From positions 898,384-962,383 of the forward strand of contig NZ_CP009268.1 of assembly GCF_000807255.1 (NCBI RefSeq): a stretch of 64,000 bases of DNA, in the 5' to 3' direction. The translations under genes and the position numbers were made by a program. Under the pieces are notes generated by a model. That model was not told the DNA's origin, ran no database searches, and saw nothing but the letters and a program-made list of their open reading frames with translations. Below are positions 62,678-64,000 of this stretch, in pieces. The number at the start of each line of letters is the position of its first letter. The first letter of the stretch is position 1. The DNA is from Clostridium pasteurianum DSM 525 = ATCC 6013. GTDB lineage: Bacteria; Bacillota; Clostridia; Clostridiales; Clostridiaceae.

Positions 62678-63305
62678 TGAAAAGCTTATAAGGAGCAGCT
62701 TAAATATAATAATAGGTTCTGATCCTGCTATAAAAGTTGTAGGTCTTTGTGGTGACGGGGAAGAAGCGTATAATTTTTGCAGGGATAATCAAGTAGATGT
62801 AGCTCTTATGGATATAAGGATGCCAAAGGTGGACGGAGTTTATGGTACCAAGCTTATAAAAGAAGTTTCTCCGGATACAAAGGTTTTGATCCTTACTACC
62901 TTTAATGACGATGAATATATTTTTGATGCTATGAAATTTGGTGCCAGCGGATATCTTTTAAAGGATACCTCCCATGAGGTTATAATAGACAGCATAAAGG
63001 GGGTTCACCTTGGGAATGTAATAATGAATCCTGTAGTGGCTTCAAGGGTTATTGAAAACACATCAAGGGAGAGGAATATATCTGCAGAGGATATAAAGAG
63101 TAAATTTTCTCTAACTTCAAGAGAAATAGATGTAATAAAGGGCATAAGTGAGGGACTGACAAATAAAGAAATTTCTAAAAAGCTTTTTGTAACAGAGGGA
63201 ACTGTAAAAAATTATATTACAGAAATTTTATCAAAACTCAGTCTTAGGGATAGAACTCAAATTGCAATATTTGCTTTTAAAAATAACATTACGTCAAATA
63301 AATAA
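62646..63305 (+). CDS. Response regulator, NarL/LuxR type
   Basis: The 219-residue protein has a receiver domain with the phospho-acceptor in VALMDIRMPKVDG (Asp56), the acidic pocket IIADDEK, and a LuxR-type helix-turn-helix SLTSREIDVIKGISEGLTNK with EISKKLFVTEGTVKNYITEI. ATG 62646 is preceded by AGGAGG and overlaps the kinase gene by 32 bp. A repeat B derivative follows and overlaps its stop codon. Confidence 0.92.
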   Translation: MEEIKIIIADDEKLIRSSLNIIIGSDPAIKVVGLCGDGEEAYNFCRDNQVDVALMDIRMPKVDGVYGTKLIKEVSPDTKVLILTTFNDDEYIFDAMKFGASGYLLKDTSHEVIIDSIKGVHLGNVIMNPVVASRVIENTSRERNISAEDIKSKFSLTSREIDVIKGISEGLTNKEISKKLFVTEGTVKNYITEILSKLSLRDRTQIAIFAFKNNITSNK

Positions 63306-63342
63306 CTAGTCAGTATTGTAGTCTACTTATTTTCATATGCCT
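63293..63342. repeat. Repeat family B, short derivative
   Basis: GTCAAATAAATAACTAGTCAG then TACTTATTTTCATATGCCTA reproduces both ends with the centre missing. The response regulator stop codon (TAA, 63303-63305) lies in its left half. Confidence 0.6.
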
Positions 63343-63352
63343 AATATATATA

Positions 63353-63387
63353 AAAATCATGACTTAAGTCATGGTTTATTTTTTTAA
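63353..63387 (+). terminator. Intrinsic terminator
   Basis: The palindrome CATGACTTAAGTCATG is followed by GTTTATTTTTTT. Confidence 0.75.
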
Positions 63388-63455
63388 ATTTATGACTCAG
63401 CTCATTACTTGAAAGTTTATCCAGATTATATAATAAGCATAAGAGGTGATTGATG

Positions 63456-64000
63456 ATGTCAATATTGGAACTTAAAAATGTAACTAAAAGATATGACGAT
63501 AAATTAGTAGTAGATAATGTGAGTTTTTCTATAAGAGAAGGAGAGACTTTTGGGCTTTTAGGACCTAATGGTGCAGGAAAGTCTACAATTATTTCTATGA
63601 TATGCGGTCTTGTAAAGGCAGACAAAGGCAATATATTTATAGATAGCCATTCTATTTCAAAGGATTCAATTGCAGCTAAAAAAAATATAGGTATAGTACC
63701 TCAGGATATAGCTCTTTATGAAAACTTAAATGCCATTGATAACCTAAAGTTCTGGGGGACGCTATATGGATTAAAGGGCAATCTTTTAAGAGAAAGGATT
63801 GAAGAGGCTCTTGAGATTACAGGATTAAAGGATAGAGCAAAAAGTAAGATAAAGAGCTACTCAGGAGGAATGAAAAGAAGAATCAACATGGCTGCTGCTT
63901 TTATGCACCATCCAAAGCTTCTTATAATGGATGAACCTACAGTGGGTATTGATCCTCAGTCAAGAAATCATATTCTGGAATTTACTAAAAGTCTTAATGA
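63456..64000 (+). CDS. ABC transporter ATP-binding protein (3' end outside window)
   Basis: The frame runs from ATG 63456 (ATG 63453 is also possible) behind AGAGGTG to the window end. It contains Walker A GPNGAGKST, signature YSGGMKRRINMAA, and Walker B LLIMDEPTVGIDPQ. About 181 residues are present. It has no repeat of the domain in view. Position next to a LuxR-type two-component system suggests that the kinase controls this exporter in response to cell-envelope stress or a peptide. Confidence 0.9.
   Translation, partial: MSILELKNVTKRYDDKLVVDNVSFSIREGETFGLLGPNGAGKSTIISMICGLVKADKGNIFIDSHSISKDSIAAKKNIGIVPQDIALYENLNAIDNLKFWGTLYGLKGNLLRERIEEALEITGLKDRAKSKIKSYSGGMKRRINMAAAFMHHPKLLIMDEPTVGIDPQSRNHILEFTKSLN

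Overview
The window is low-GC (roughly 30% by eye) Firmicute DNA. Start sites carry strong AGGAGG-type ribosome binding sites, ATG/TTG/GTG starts are all used, and the gene families (glycyl radical enzyme, HD-GYP, CD3324-like fragment, HelD, clostridial thiolase) point to an anaerobic Clostridium sensu stricto or a close relative. No tRNA, rRNA, CRISPR array or phage module was seen.

Layout. 1-2.5 kb: a glycyl radical enzyme (5' end outside the window) and its activase. 2.9-5.0 kb: a c-di-GMP-I riboswitch and terminator ahead of a GAF/HD-GYP/PilZ-like c-di-GMP protein. 5.1-17.3 kb: an L-ascorbate regulon of divergent DeoR regulator, ulaG, PTS IIA, IIC and IIB, a beta-propeller-like protein of unknown function, ulaF, ulaE, split transketolase and transaldolase. 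It is interrupted by an IS110-family element between IIC and IIB and by a structured repeat between ulaF and ulaE, and no ulaD was found. 17.7-19.4 kb: an acyl-CoA dehydrogenase fused to an EtfA-like C-terminal domain. 20-25 kb: small accessory genes (degenerate resolvase-like protein, methyltransferase, DUF4160/DUF2442 pair, MerR plus serine hydrolase). 24.7-26 kb: a T-box leader that reads as tRNA-Trp-specific, with a second antiterminator/terminator, before chorismate mutase and a YbaK-like deacylase. 26-27.2 kb: gene remnants. 27.3-35 kb: small metabolic genes, a Ca2+/H+ antiporter, an IS91-family transposase with a zinc-ribbon neighbour, and a CDP-alcohol phosphatidyltransferase. 35.4-39.3 kb: NatAB-like exporter, VOC protein, zinc-ribbon/DJ-1 fusion, signal peptidase I. 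39.6-47.4 kb: nitroreductase, a hydrolase with a rearranged 3' end, IS1182 and FecCD fragments, MerR regulators, a truncated DeoR protein and an N-terminally shortened transaldolase. 47.8-54.7 kb: TetR regulator, thiolase, VanZ, OsmC, VOC, DJ-1, GNAT, an RmlD-like reductase and a GNAT pseudogene. 54.8-59.0 kb (minus strand): MFS transporter, MarR regulator and HelD. 59.9-64 kb: FUSC-like exporter, DUF4180, a NarL-type two-component system and a truncated ABC ATPase.

The most unusual material lies between genes. Repeat family A has five copies at about 13.35, 35.19, 44.09, 52.0 and 59.07 kb. It has a paired frame, a conserved 3' hairpin, and a variable number (0-3) of internal units of about 55 nt. 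All five copies point the same way. Repeat family B is a MITE-like element with imperfect terminal inverted repeats, two full copies (46.44 and 59.59 kb) and several deletion derivatives, three of which overlap the stop codons of genes. Both families occur between genes throughout the window and explain many of the long non-coding gaps.

How the genes work together: ascorbate is phosphorylated on import by IIA/IIB/IIC, opened by UlaG, and after a decarboxylation not encoded here is epimerised by UlaE and UlaF to xylulose-5-phosphate, which transketolase and transaldolase feed into central metabolism. Several genes are paired with visible control: riboswitch and HD-GYP protein, T-box and chorismate mutase, MarR and MFS promoter operators, TetR operator, and a two-component system next to an ABC ATPase.
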